Origin: Martensiomyces pterosporus
Taxonomy: Eukaryota; Kickxellomycota; Kickxellomycetes; Kickxellales; Kickxellaceae
NCBI GenBank assembly: GCA_025201845.1
Contig: MU603933.1
Location: forward strand, 230,691-294,690
Length of the DNA stretch: 64,000 nt
Direction: 5' to 3'
Positions 12,401 through 20,620 of the stretch are shown in pieces. A program made the position numbers and the translations under genes. Position 1 is the stretch's first letter, and each line of letters opens with the position of its first letter. Below the pieces are notes generated by a model. It was not told the DNA's origin and did no database searches. It saw only the letters and a program-made list of their open reading frames with translations.

Positions 12401-13794
12401 GGATGACATCCTCGCCTGCTGCCCTTAGGCGGGCCCCGGGTGTCCGCCTTACTAGCAACTTTTCGCCGCTGACTCTGCCTTCTACGCCTGGGTCAGCAAC
12501 CTATAGCTACCAGCAAGCAGCCTCTCTGGATTTCGACCTTCTGCCGGCGACCAACGCACCGTCTCTGCACGGGAGACCTGCTTCGACTTCGAGCAGCAGC
12601 GGCTTTGGCGAGGAGCTGGCCACATCTGCGCCGCTTACGCAAGCGTCGGAATCGTCGTTCAGCCCATTTAGCGCTGCCAGCGGCAACGCCGGGTACGATG
12701 GTGACGGCGAGATCAACAACGACGGGTGGACGGATGACGTAGCCAGTCCAGCTGCGGAGCTTGGCGGTGACTGCGAGTTTTTTGGCAGTTCGGTAGAGCA
12801 TCTCTCTGGCAGGCAAGGAGACACACCGCGTGTGGGTAAACAATACTACATCGACAACAGCAGGGGCAGTCTACACAAGACCGCCACTGCCCCAGCTACC
12901 GATCCAGCGAGACACGTAGAGCATGGCCGACAGCCATTTGGCTGTGTGTTGTTGCCCACCAACCACCATGTAGCTGAACAGCTGGGTGGCAGCGGTAATA
13001 TCCGCGACGACTCGGACGCTGATGAGGATAAGGAGAACACGAGAGCTGAGGCCGAAAGCGACTTTGGCGAGCAGAAGGAGCTGGGCGACGACTTTGATTT
13101 CCTCAGCGATGTCGAGGTTCGCAGCGTCATCTCCCAGGAGGATATGAGCCTCCATCAAGACCTGCTTCGCGATGAGGAGTTTGAGGATGACGCAGCCCTG
13201 GTTATGAGCCGTCTGGACTTGAGCCAGAGCAGCCCCTCAGGCGGGTCTGGCGTGGAAAAGTGCCACAAGGTGAAGCCCGCATCAACATGTAGCAGCGGCG
13301 ATGAAACAGTTAGCAGTGGGGAGAGTGCGGTGGAAAACGACGAGTCTGCGCAGCAGGACACGGTTGTGTTTGCTGGCAAGCTCCACCCGATGCCTGGCGC
13401 CCACCAACATGCAGCAGTGCAGCTGAGATCGTCAGAATCGGCCCTGCCCCAGCGTCGGTGGAGCAGTGCGCATGGTACAAGAGGAGCTGGCGACGGCAAG
13501 TTTGGCGAGCACTTGCGCATGTCGTATTCGCCTCTATCTGGCGGTCTCCGGCATGGGCTGCACCCGCAGCATGCTCAGAAGGTTATGAAGAGGAGCCAGC
13601 AGCGCAGCGATCTGTGCTTGAAGCCAAAGGATGGCTCGTGGATGGTTGAGTCGCTCCGTCGCATGGGCAAGTGGCAGGACCATGGAGCTGTCCAGACAGC
13701 GAGCCAGCTCGGGAGAGCTGACCAGTTCTTCTTGGATCCTGTCATTATCTCGATGTCCCCGCGCTTGATGCCGCAGTCCAGCAACCACGCGTGA
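6487..13794 (+). CDS. YAK1: giant YAK1-type (DYRK family) protein kinase
   Basis: A nutrient and stress-signalling kinase of the YAK1/DYRK class, 2,435 residues in one exon; S. cerevisiae Yak1 is 807. The first true ATG is at 6487. Residues 1-1120 are low-complexity Ser/Gln/Ala/Gly sequence, ending in an Ala-Gln repeat (9601-9731) and a short coiled-coil-like Gln/Leu/Glu helix. A basic DYRK-homology segment (PLFNLTVDIVETYRKC, then YILYVNDVIGD) precedes the catalytic domain at about 1187-1511: GSGTFG loop, Lys1215, HADLKPEN (Asp1313), DFG (Asp1333), and YIQSRFYRSPE, where Tyr1353 is the position DYRKs autophosphorylate. The insertion after LGTPP is as in Yak1. The catalytic loop has HAD rather than the HCD usual in Yak1 and DYRK. 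The 920-residue C-terminal tail is disordered with acidic patches. Expected in cytosol and nucleus, under PKA/TOR control. Confidence 0.93.
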   Translation: MNSNNRSNVPLASYPDNQYFYDDFADQALQDGGAAPHASTSSPMLVAQASASGSGAGLRQAAMMASTDSHTPPTAAAAARIPSYSDQEAHLASIASDPSFHTIVISDGGQNRVPLTASGSFGQGQQLRPKQSFDMAGTSNLAGTSVTLSSSLPASNLFLHGGLGGNALGQSNASGAAGVLHTEHPKVAVHSTQGQAQPAGWGASQVSIGGPLSDQFMDLDVPSGHGATQSQSASAYPSQSSHSISSLSNHHALAQAQWSGRPTSQASMQQPGYPPAMSDTAQGAAAARGAGDHSVNSLSESAYQSVLMDDSFPQASASHSTQAYPVSQPGLPPAGPASATLSAYVSGTHSPFGARGRSRRRPHHAYEYPDPQNASAYSSGSSPAQTPSVLPGLRTANIGGSSAELTNGMEESGVLGNDGLGHSASIQSLSGSIGSDVEASGYPPSAAQAMAAAGAPSPARSAPMYHYPEMAYRPVNMARAGLPQSQQRTDYMGSVPSFTQQTGQSSQTSSQLNQYDSSVPVMYDIQASHQSHLSSLSSGRNSEVAASREQPGSVISISGDSESSGTEAVSSDQATASVGNDSAVGSTGDSHHSHLRAAGTQGSLGAEDAYRGYGGAVMSMSHMRWSTSAKGSPLRTELSSAGIAIGQASTTGGFAQGTIAPATSAMGEAMASRSGSIAGSSYDHTSQQAVQIYATLPRSTLGAHDASSNNGSHTSTDAYPNRASPVTGIAPNAASIHSISAPWSQASPQLSASTGAAARQMQQVGGGGGGSSTYGTQSGASTMQPYQDAAHLHISTSAGGGQMQSLPALATSHSSSSSAANLATASQQQQQPQALSADGNPDRYTKPAANVLSDYYMVNSPTSQQFTEPHTPSIESSSLLPMAEVSQGARAPRTSNMDEINAHSQEYLHRRRRRLTQSRHNRQRSGSTADTAVRLTVSRNTMPLSSPSANSHVSNRSMDEGHGQEYEALAHSRQQQTYQAATQQASLPPQVAAGYASSSVDHVSIGSMSAASEPQLSTVANVHAHGHSDAHTQPLPSPHLQAQAQMQAQAQLQAHAQAQMQLQAQAQAQAQAQAQAQAQAQIEFLQRLQQEQLHQALEQQRRKIRAMHEQELIRYRSYKPLFNLTVDIVETYRKCRPEFRYESARRPRRVLTKPSEGVKNDGFDNENSDYILYVNDVIGDQEGKQYMILEMLGSGTFGQVVKCQNLKTSELFAVKVIKNKTAYYNQSMMEVQMLNLLNNNYDRENKHHILRLKDWFVFRNHLVFVNELLSINLYDLLKQNQYHGLSTNLVRVLIQQILDAMTVMADAQIIHADLKPENILLEGMEKPVVKVIDFGSACFEWQTTFTYIQSRFYRSPEILLGLPYSSRIDMWSLGCIVAELYLGLPLFPGSSEYNQLSRIVDLLGTPPTNMLEAARRTDEFFNYLGPSTWEFKPLEQYSRERKVDEKQSKRYFAASTLEELITTYPIRRRMTDMEQVREHQSRIALVDFLRGLLQLDPNKRWSPRQAVQHPFITGQPFGGSFMPPHPSGGSRDPGNSSSPYGSTHSGHQSHSNAGAYSIQGGYGGSQGMGYSGQGAGGGHGTNGSTMYTTHSSAQGQASMQSLPLHNSSHHSDMATGGEIQWNHAQQHQQQSSQGNASADISPSIPGSFPVNKDAAASHTHARQYEADAEHGMQQLPTQNSSQPSRRNGSRRSRATTIGYPGGLSHPRNAAILGGPQQPELQSADVPPSLGYSTATHQLQAGFLGVDPSTAHVGGSLAVDSKLRAVPGRFDDSQSSSRHSVYGGRDWATRSEAAQRRYLLSERQQQRLVQQRQMYRSEMSDNLSAYDGYDSSDLLPLPVVGQSRGGTLVGTKGNASVDMGASNSGLSSLSEVSARVLAMNNGSLSDLRPLMASPSIQSSASSRQRLGSARSGGDGGNRPTASSIPLAERSKRTSRNPSVDYRSSMNELTAGPGFVSGEPTANGVVFAGRFETRMTSSPAALRRAPGVRLTSNFSPLTLPSTPGSATYSYQQAASLDFDLLPATNAPSLHGRPASTSSSSGFGEELATSAPLTQASESSFSPFSAASGNAGYDGDGEINNDGWTDDVASPAAELGGDCEFFGSSVEHLSGRQGDTPRVGKQYYIDNSRGSLHKTATAPATDPARHVEHGRQPFGCVLLPTNHHVAEQLGGSGNIRDDSDADEDKENTRAEAESDFGEQKELGDDFDFLSDVEVRSVISQEDMSLHQDLLRDEEFEDDAALVMSRLDLSQSSPSGGSGVEKCHKVKPASTCSSGDETVSSGESAVENDESAQQDTVVFAGKLHPMPGAHQHAAVQLRSSESALPQRRWSSAHGTRGAGDGKFGEHLRMSYSPLSGGLRHGLHPQHAQKVMKRSQQRSDLCLKPKDGSWMVESLRRMGKWQDHGAVQTASQLGRADQFFLDPVIISMSPRLMPQSSNHA
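9601..9731 (+). repeat. degenerate CAAGCN repeat coding for Ala-Gln
   Basis: About 22 copies of a 6-bp unit (CAAGCN / CAGGCN) give alternating Gln-Ala with some Met, Leu and His replacements. Synonymous variation (CAA/CAG, GCT/GCC/GCA/GCG) breaks the DNA repeat, suggesting selection on the peptide tract rather than a fresh microsatellite. Confidence 0.85.
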
Positions 13795-13984
13795 AGACCC
13801 CTTTTCGTTCCCACCTTTCCTTCTGCTTCTTTCCGCGGACCCTGTCTGGGTCACATAGCAGCTGATAGTTTGTTTGTCGCCGTTACTGTTGTTGTTGTTG
13901 GAGCTAATGAAGAGCTATTGCTATTAGTTGCAGCAAGCATGTGCAGATATTGGAACGAAATTAGCGATTCAAGCTAAGTGAGGG

Positions 13985-14722
13985 TTATTTGTCGGAATCG
14001 TCGCCGTCACCGTCGTCACCGTCGTCATCGCCGTCGTCGTCGTCTTTATCAGATTGGCTCTTGCTCCTGCTTTTGCTCTTGCTCTTGCTCATGCTTCTGC
14101 TTCTGGTGCTAGCAGTAGAGTTTGGGTTGGCAGCCGAGGTTTGCTGCGCTGCTGGTGCTGCAGACGACGCGCTGCTCAGGATATTGTCAAGCGCGTTGTT
14201 CACGAATGCCGTTATAAAGTCGCGGAAGAGGTCAAGTATGCGCTCAAAGAACCGGCGCTCGTCTGTGCCTACGATGCCGTACATCGCCCTGGGATTGAAC
14301 CTTGGCTGAATTGCCTGTGCTCTGACCAGAGACATTATCTGGCTGTATACCTCCTCACGAGGCCGGCTCAGCAGCATGGCCTGTTTATCCACTAGTGCTT
14401 TAAGCACTTCTACGAGCTGGCTGGTTGCCTCCGCGGCCTGCTGCTTGCTGAGGTTCAGATCTGCGATGGGCACCATTCGCTGGACTATGCATTCCACGCA
14501 GGGCCGGCTGTCTGTGCTCCCGGTATAGGTTGCTGGCGGCATGCTCTCTGTATGTGTGGCAAGCTCTTCAATGGAGCTCCATGTAGGTGTGGTGCTGCCG
14601 TTGCTGTTGCTGTTGCTGCTGACTGGCGATAATACCGCGGCATCGGGATGAGCAACTACATGCCCTTGATGGGGTCCTAGCAGCAGCTGAATCACAAGAA
14701 ATGCAGTGCTCCCCAGTTTCAT
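13985..14722 (-). CDS. secreted protein with helical middle and Ser/Lys-acidic tail
   Basis: Not recognised. The ATG at 14722 starts a hydrophobic signal (MKLGSTAFLVIQLLLG, cleavage near Ala24); another ATG eight codons upstream would weaken it. The 245-residue product has a Ser/Asn/Thr-rich spacer (about 30-65), two cysteines close together (CVEC, near residue 80) that may pair, then a long helical region (about 85-195) with LNLSKQQAAEATSQL and aromatic-rich FFERILDLFRDFITAF. The end is a low-complexity tail: SKSKSKSRSKSQS followed by a poly Asp/Gly stretch ending DDSDK. The alternating basic and acidic tail suggests ionic binding to wall polysaccharide or cations. It converges with the YAK1 gene, 190 bp away. 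LSKQQ recalls LSxxQ of the 110-454 family, but the resemblance is too weak to call homology. Confidence 0.72.
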   Translation of the reverse strand: MKLGSTAFLVIQLLLGPHQGHVVAHPDAAVLSPVSSNSNSNGSTTPTWSSIEELATHTESMPPATYTGSTDSRPCVECIVQRMVPIADLNLSKQQAAEATSQLVEVLKALVDKQAMLLSRPREEVYSQIMSLVRAQAIQPRFNPRAMYGIVGTDERRFFERILDLFRDFITAFVNNALDNILSSASSAAPAAQQTSAANPNSTASTRSRSMSKSKSKSRSKSQSDKDDDDGDDDGDDGDGDDSDK

Positions 14723-15680
14723 TTTCGTGTGAATATATGCTGGCATGTGTGTAAAGTATAAGACGCTAAATGTTGGCGAGGAAAAGCTATTTCCGGGAGG
14801 TCTTTTTTGCGAGTTGCGCAGACGGGGGAAATCGGTCACATAGAGAAACTGGTGTACTTGCAGATGCACATGTAGCTCGGCTGAAGGCAATATCCAGCAT
14901 GCTTGAAGACGGGTGAAACGAGCGGGCATGGATGCTGGAAGCGCCATACTCCTGTGCATGGCTTGTATTGAAATATCAGCAACGGTTTGGTGTAGTAATA
15001 TTCCCAGCCGTGTATTAATCCCGCCAAGTCCAGCTGTCGCTAATACTACTAGGCCTTCACAGTCGATATCTGGAGAGCTGATGGTGGACCCCAGGCTTCT
15101 TTCCGTGCTGCAGCTCTTGCTAGGCGGAAAGAAGAGAAAGAACCTTCTCGCGCACAGAGTTTATGCGGTACCTCGGCAGAATTGGAGAGATCAGCTTCTG
15201 CAGTCGCCTTGTGCAGGAGCCGCCATAGAGAAAGCGACATTGGTGCTTGCTTTTTGCAGCAGATGCGGAGAAACGGGGAGAGGGGGCTTGGCGGCAGCGC
15301 TGAACACTATGTGCGTGTATTACGAGAACTACGTGCAAGCACTGATAGGGGATGGCTATTGAGTGTAGCATGCGTCAATTCGCTGTTTGTGGCAGTGTGC
15401 CTGGAACTCGTGCAAGAGAGGACTGGCTGTTTATTGCATTCTAACGTTAGGGTGCTATAACATGTACATTGCAGCGGGCTAATGAGTGGTGGAGAAAACG
15501 GCAGGTACTTGGGATGCGTAAAAGCACTGCGCAAATAATGAGGTGATTGTGTAAATGCGGCTGTTCGAGAAAGATGAGGACTGCTGTGGCACGTGTGCCT
15601 GTGGCATGTGTAACCAGCAGCTATTTTCCTTATTTTCCCTCAAGCTCTGCAGCGGGCACGAATGAAGGCGTGATATTTTT
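14723..15680. other. intergenic region between two secreted protein genes
   Basis: Upstream of the gene at 13985-14722 and downstream of that at 15681-16166. The only TATA-like string near the first gene is weak (minus-strand TTATACTT at about 14757-14764). Open frames here are short and unsupported. Confidence 0.45.
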
Positions 15681-16166
15681 TTATAGCGTCTCAATTTGAG
15701 AGTGGCTTTCTGGCGGCGGCACAACGGTAGCGGGCTTTTTGGGCCTTGGCCGGTAGAGGATGTCGCCAAGACCTGAGTCACTGCCAAACACGGCGCGCAG
15801 CAGGCCGTCGGCAACCTCGAACCCAGCATTGACTGCATTATCAGCGAATCTGTAAATATGCTCAGGGTTTATGACGTGCGACACTGTGGGCAGGACACGG
15901 TCAACGATAGGCTCGACTACGCGCTTGACCATGTTGTTCTGCAGGACATCATCCACGAGTTGCAGCAGGTGCGGGAATTCCCTCTTCGCATCGCCTGCGG
16001 CCCTCAAAAGCCCCTCTGTGCCAGAGTCGGAGACGTTCAGCGCGTTGGCTAGTCTGCGCACGCGCTCGATTTCTATCCTGTCGAGCAGGTTTTGCTCGGC
16101 GCTGGCGAAGTTGCATGCAGCCATAGCGGCCAGAAAAGCAACGGCTAGGTGTGTGTGAAACTTCAT
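15681..16166 (-). CDS. small secreted protein, unknown function
   Basis: A 161-residue product with a good signal peptide (MKFHTHLAVAFLAAMA to ASA, cleavage likely after Ala23). Only one cysteine, and it is in the signal. The mature protein is mostly predicted helix: acidic/basic N-terminal LLDRIEIERVRRLANAL, then a Leu/Val-rich middle with NNMVKRVVEPIVDRVLPTVSHVI, then FADNAVNAGFEVADGLLRAVFGS, ending in a Pro-rich tail (PRPKKPATVVPPPES). One potential N-glycosylation site (NVSD). I recognise no domain. It is on the same strand as the other three small secreted genes of the window and has the same TATA-to-ATG spacing as the tandem pair at the left end. Confidence 0.75.
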   Translation of the reverse strand: MKFHTHLAVAFLAAMAACNFASAEQNLLDRIEIERVRRLANALNVSDSGTEGLLRAAGDAKREFPHLLQLVDDVLQNNMVKRVVEPIVDRVLPTVSHVINPEHIYRFADNAVNAGFEVADGLLRAVFGSDSGLGDILYRPRPKKPATVVPPPESHSQIETL

Positions 16167-16291
16167 CGTTCAATTGTCTGAATGCCTATAGACGCTGGCG
16201 GGATGTCTGCATAAAAATGTACAGAAAAGCTTGCTTGAGAAAGAGGGGGAACGCGCGGTTATTGGGCTTCCAGCCTCCTTGGCATTTCAAC

Positions 16292-16298
16292 ATTTATA
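16292..16298 (-). promoter_or_regulatory. TATA box of secreted protein gene at 15681
   Basis: Minus-strand TATAAAT (context GCATATAAATG), about 126 bp before the ATG at 16166. Confidence 0.5.
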
Positions 16299-18416
16299 TG
16301 CATGTTTCGGGAGCTGGAGGGCGCTTGCTCGGCTGTTGTCTGTCTCTGCCCCATATGCACAGGGCACAAATGAGGGTGGTGGCATAGAGTCGGGAAAGAA
16401 CGGCCTATCCCCCATTCCCGCAAATATATAGCTTAGGTGCATGTAATAAATTGTGTGCAGTAAGAGATATAGATACATACATGCGTAACTACACTTTATA
16501 CTTCCAGCCATGCATAGATGCATGCGCGTATTCGCATTTGCAGTAGGCATATATTACAGGCCAGCATATGCCTGTGTGTGCATATATGCAGCAACGGGTG
16601 GTTCTGCGAATGAGGAGGCAAGCAAAGAAGGGCACAGTGAGCGCGTGCTGAGCAATTGGTGCGAATTGCTGGACCCAAGTGCGCAGCAATCTCTTTGTGC
16701 GGTTGGCATGGTAGCAGGCCGATACGTGCAAATGTGTCTGACGGTGCAGCCGATTCTACCTCCACGAACAATCGACTGCGCCCTGCTCAGTTTTCTGGGC
16801 AGATTCCGCGATGACATATCCATCATATCTGTCACACAGACAGACCCGGCCAAACGCCTTGTGCGTGAGCCATGCAGCCGGGCGGGTAGTGGCACCATGG
16901 TAGTTTTGCATGCGGAATTGCAGTGAGCCGGAATGTAGCTCAACAACAAACAAAAATGGCACCCCACTAGAGCAGACGCTTAACACGCAAGCAGCATCTC
17001 TCCCTGCTTGCTTGGCGCTCCTGGTCGCTTGCTCCAATCCGATTTGTGACCAAAAAATGACAGCAACAGGTGCTGTCGACGCTTAGTTGCTTGTGGTGTG
17101 GGCAATTCCATCCTTTTCCGTGTCGACAAGAGATCCCGTCGTGCAGCTCGACCGAACATTTCCGGAGAACATTTCCCGACTGGATATGTCACTGCATTAA
17201 TGCGGAGCAACTCTGCTTACTTGGGGTGCATATGCGCTACTGAATGGAATGCATGGAAACGCCATCTTGGCAAGCAAACAGAGCCACACCCAGCCATTCT
17301 CAAGACGCAATATTGATTTAGTGATCGCACACAATTGCTAGGCGGAATGCAAGTGATTTAGCGGCCAACAGTCTCATCTGTAAATACAGATCGGGAAGGG
17401 CGGTATATGCGAGCATTGGGCAGCAAAACAGACAACAAATAGGATGTGGCAACAATACAGTAGTTGTGGCCCCCTAGAGGACTCCAGGCGATCGCTCTCC
17501 GGTTTCTTTGCTTGGCACGGAAAGTGGGCAGACAAGCACGCGGGCAGGCAAGGGCTGTAAGGTGGGCGTGACGTTCAGTGTGGCGTGTTTGCCGGGCAGG
17601 CCAATCAAAACGCAGGGCGAGTGGGAGGCTAGGCAAAAAGCGTGCTCGTGGAGAGCCAGTGCATATCCTGAACAGTGGGGCTTCAAAAGCGTCAGTCCAC
17701 TTGACCACACGTCTAAATACCTGAGCAGCCTGAGAGAGAATGGGACCACAGATGCAGGACCTATTACGGCCTTTTATTAGGGAAAGCTACGAAGCACAGA
17801 GCGCGTTGTTGTGACGTGTATGCGGCCACTGCCTTTGAGTTGCCTGCGCGCTGAGAGGGGCAGCGTTTGTGTGCAATGGAGTGGCATTGGGACTCATTAT
17901 TGCTTCTGCAATCTCGCCACTCAACAAAATGATCTCATATCTACTGCGCGCACAAATCACCATCTGGAAGTGCGCCAAGAGAGCAGGGGGATATGCTTTG
18001 CGGCCACCAGCTGCCAGAGCCAAGAGCACAGGAGGTTACCGCGCAGCTTCACCTGCCTTGGGGCTCAGTCTCTTGGCCTTTGCCCCCACCTGGCTCTGAC
18101 CCGGGCTGACCTGCAACCTTCCCAGGGGTGATCCCAGTGCACAGGGGAACGGACACGTTGCACGAAGATATTTTGGACTGTTAGCAGCTGCTCTAATAGA
18201 ATGCCCTCTTCTCCGCGTCTTTAGGAATCAGGAGGGGCAGGAGGGGGTGGGTTCCCTAATCGGGTCGGCACCTCCCCCTGCCCCTTTCTGCTCCAGATTG
18301 GATCATTATCCCCTTGTTGCCATCCCACCCCTCTTGCACGCCTGGGCAGCACAAGAGGAAGAAGGGCCTTCTATTTTTAAGACAGTCTCTCCCTTTGTTC
18401 TTCACACGCAAGAACA
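16299..18416. other. 2.1 kb gene-free intergenic region
   Basis: Divergent region between the secreted protein gene (minus) and the Ran1-like kinase (plus). It contains several CATGCA/TATGCA-rich stretches near 16490-16590. Open frames (the longest about 138 codons from 16510) have no domain, signal or coding bias. I see no RNA gene. Confidence 0.45.
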
Positions 18417-18424
18417 TATAAAAG
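18417..18424 (+). promoter_or_regulatory. TATA box of the Ran1-like kinase gene
   Basis: TATAAAAG, a consensus box, in a CT-rich promoter. It is 332 bp before the first copy of the kinase ATG (18749), which, once the assembly duplication is removed, is the real start position. Confidence 0.65.
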
Positions 18425-18509
18425 GAGCCTGACTTGCGCCCTTGCAAGTATTGTGTTTACAATCTGCTCTGCCCCACCTTCGTTTTCCTCTGGCGACACC
18501 AGTACACAC

Positions 18510-18892
18510 AAGTCACTACTTGCAACCCAAGCCGTTTTCCTCCTTGCTCCCTCTCTTTCACTCTCTTTTTGTTCATGTACATTTATTCCTGACCCGCATC
18601 GTTGGTTTTACTACTGGCTCTCTTTGCTGTCAGTGAATACTCTATTCCATACATCTGCTCCCCTTTATTATATTGTGTGCGCCAGCAGAACACCGCTCGC
18701 CCTCCGTCCCTCACGCAACCACACATACACAAACAAAGCACAGAAGCCATGCCTACTGCCGCAAAGCACGCATCCGAAAAGCACGCAGCCGCAAAGCATG
18801 CAGCCGCAAAGACGCCTCCAGGGGCCATGGTCGGCCACTCGATAGACGATGGCAACCTCCAGTTCATCAAGCTGGTTGGCGTTGGAACATAC
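18510..18892 (+). repeat. direct repeat copy 1 flanking the assembly gap
   Basis: 383 bp identical, as far as I can read, to 18903-19285. It covers the kinase leader, the ATG (18749 here) and the first 48 codons up to the glycine-rich loop, then runs into Ns. It includes the single upstream ATG of the leader, a 5-codon frame at 18575-18592. Best explained as overlapping contig ends that were not merged. Confidence 0.85.
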
Positions 18893-18902
18893 NNNNNNNN
18901 NN
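18893..18902. other. assembly gap (10 N)
   Basis: Ten unknown bases between two identical 383-bp blocks. A fixed 10-N run is usually a scaffolding placeholder, not a measured length. Confidence 0.95.
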
Positions 18903-19285
18903 AAGTCACTACTTGCAACCCAAGCCGTTTTCCTCCTTGCTCCCTCTCTTTCACTCTCTTTTTGTTCATGTACATTTATTCCTGACCCGCATCGTTGGTT
19001 TTACTACTGGCTCTCTTTGCTGTCAGTGAATACTCTATTCCATACATCTGCTCCCCTTTATTATATTGTGTGCGCCAGCAGAACACCGCTCGCCCTCCGT
19101 CCCTCACGCAACCACACATACACAAACAAAGCACAGAAGCCATGCCTACTGCCGCAAAGCACGCATCCGAAAAGCACGCAGCCGCAAAGCATGCAGCCGC
19201 AAAGACGCCTCCAGGGGCCATGGTCGGCCACTCGATAGACGATGGCAACCTCCAGTTCATCAAGCTGGTTGGCGTTGGAACATAC
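18903..19285 (+). repeat. direct repeat copy 2 flanking the assembly gap
   Basis: The second copy of the 383-bp block, offset by 393 bp, and the one that continues into the intact kinase gene. Confidence 0.85.
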
Positions 19286-20581
19286 GGCCAGGTGTACCAC
19301 ACGGTTGATCGGCGCACAGGAGAGAGCTACGCGGTTAAAGTGCTGCCCCGGAAGCACGACACCACAGGCCAGCCGCACTCATCCGACGAGCCCTTTGTTG
19401 ATGCCCGGCTCCTTTGCCGCGAAGTCGCTCTGTACGCGCGGATTCCCCCTCACAGCAACATCATCCGCCTGGAGCGCATGCTCCACACGCACGACCAGCT
19501 CTTCATGGTGATGGAGCACTGCCCCGGCGGCGACCTCTACGAGAACATCTCGAGCAACCCCTACTTCCACCTGCCCGGCAACGATGCCCTCATCCGGCGT
19601 CTGTTCCTTCAGCTCGTCTCGGCCATCGAGCACTGCCATGCCAATGGAGTGTACCATCGAGACATCAAGCCCGAGAACGTCCTGGTCACGCGCGACGGGC
19701 TCAACGTCAAGATAATTGACTTTGGCCTGTCTACCAACCAGCCATGGTGCAGCGAGATCGGTTGTGGATCGGCTTACTACATGAGTCCCGAGTGCCAGGG
19801 CGGTGTCAACGGCGATGTCGACCAGTATGCCGCCGCGCCCAACGATGTCTGGGCCCTTGGCATCATCCTCATCAACCTGGCCACTGGCCGCAACCCGTGG
19901 AACCGCGCCCACGTCTCCGACCCGCTCTTCCGCCGCTACCTCACCGACAAGTCCTTCCTCTGCCGAGCCATCCGTGCCACGCCCGCATACGAGCACATCA
20001 TCCACCGTGTGCTCGATGTCAACCCAGCCACTCGCTGCTCACTCAAGGAGCTTCGCCTGCTGGTCCAGAACTGCCCCCAGTTCGTGGAGGGCTCGCAGCG
20101 CACCGCCCCTTCATCTCAGCACGCAGCTGCTCAGAAAGTGCCTGCAGCAAATCCCGCCAAGCGGCACCAGCAGCAGCCACCGCAAGCCAGCCGCTTCCGC
20201 CTGGACCACATCCCAGCATCAACACCCAACCACCCCCAGCCCGCAGCTACCTTCATCCCCCCGCCCCCACGCCAGCAACAATTGCAGCAGCCATCCTTGC
20301 ATGCACAAGCCGCCGCTGCTGCCGCTGCTGCCCCTAATGCGGCATCCCCAGGGGTGGCGCAGCAGCCTGCAGACTCAATATCGTATAGCTCGGCGGATTC
20401 GGTATTTGAGCCCAACTCGGCAAGCAAAATGTTTGGGTACCCGCCGCTCAGCTCTGGCTTAGATAATAAGCAGATCAGTCAGTCTGTCGTCGCTCACGCA
20501 GAGGGGGGCGCTGCTGTCTTTGACCAAAGGGGGGGCTTCATGAACCCCAACTGCGTGTACACTGCAGCGCCTAGGGACTAA
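19142..20581 (+). CDS. Ran1/Ksp1/Vhs1-like serine/threonine kinase
   Basis: 479 residues. An N-terminal segment of His/Ala/Lys repeats (AKHASEKHAAAKHAAAK) precedes the catalytic domain (about 37-310): GVGTYG loop, Lys66, PGGDLYENI hinge region, HRDIKPEN (Asp174), DFG (Asp193), GSAYYMSPECQGG activation segment and WALGIILINLATGRNPW. These match the fungal Ran1(Pat1)/Ksp1/Sks1/Vhs1 group, which couples nutrient state to meiosis, glucose response or filamentous growth; which orthologue it is I cannot say. The C-terminal 170 residues are Gln/Pro/Ala-rich and disordered. The first 48 codons also occur in the duplicated block at 18510-18892. The start is the first ATG after the TATA box apart from one 5-codon upstream frame, which may dampen translation. 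Confidence 0.9.
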   Translation: MPTAAKHASEKHAAAKHAAAKTPPGAMVGHSIDDGNLQFIKLVGVGTYGQVYHTVDRRTGESYAVKVLPRKHDTTGQPHSSDEPFVDARLLCREVALYARIPPHSNIIRLERMLHTHDQLFMVMEHCPGGDLYENISSNPYFHLPGNDALIRRLFLQLVSAIEHCHANGVYHRDIKPENVLVTRDGLNVKIIDFGLSTNQPWCSEIGCGSAYYMSPECQGGVNGDVDQYAAAPNDVWALGIILINLATGRNPWNRAHVSDPLFRRYLTDKSFLCRAIRATPAYEHIIHRVLDVNPATRCSLKELRLLVQNCPQFVEGSQRTAPSSQHAAAQKVPAANPAKRHQQQPPQASRFRLDHIPASTPNHPQPAATFIPPPPRQQQLQQPSLHAQAAAAAAAAPNAASPGVAQQPADSISYSSADSVFEPNSASKMFGYPPLSSGLDNKQISQSVVAHAEGGAAVFDQRGGFMNPNCVYTAAPRD

Positions 20582-20595
20582 GCATGCTCCGCCTC

Positions 20596-20620
20596 CACAC
20601 ACACACACACGCATACACAC
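20596..20620. repeat. (CA)n microsatellite
   Basis: Interrupted CA repeat just after the kinase stop codon, in the 3' UTR. Confidence 0.8.

Noticed and set aside
12493..13158. Open frames antisense to the YAK1 tail
   Set aside because: They mirror the repetitive GC-rich sense codons and have no independent support.
18602..18892. A second, truncated Ran1-like kinase gene
   Set aside because: It is the duplicated 5' end of the intact kinase next to an N gap, explained as an assembly artefact.
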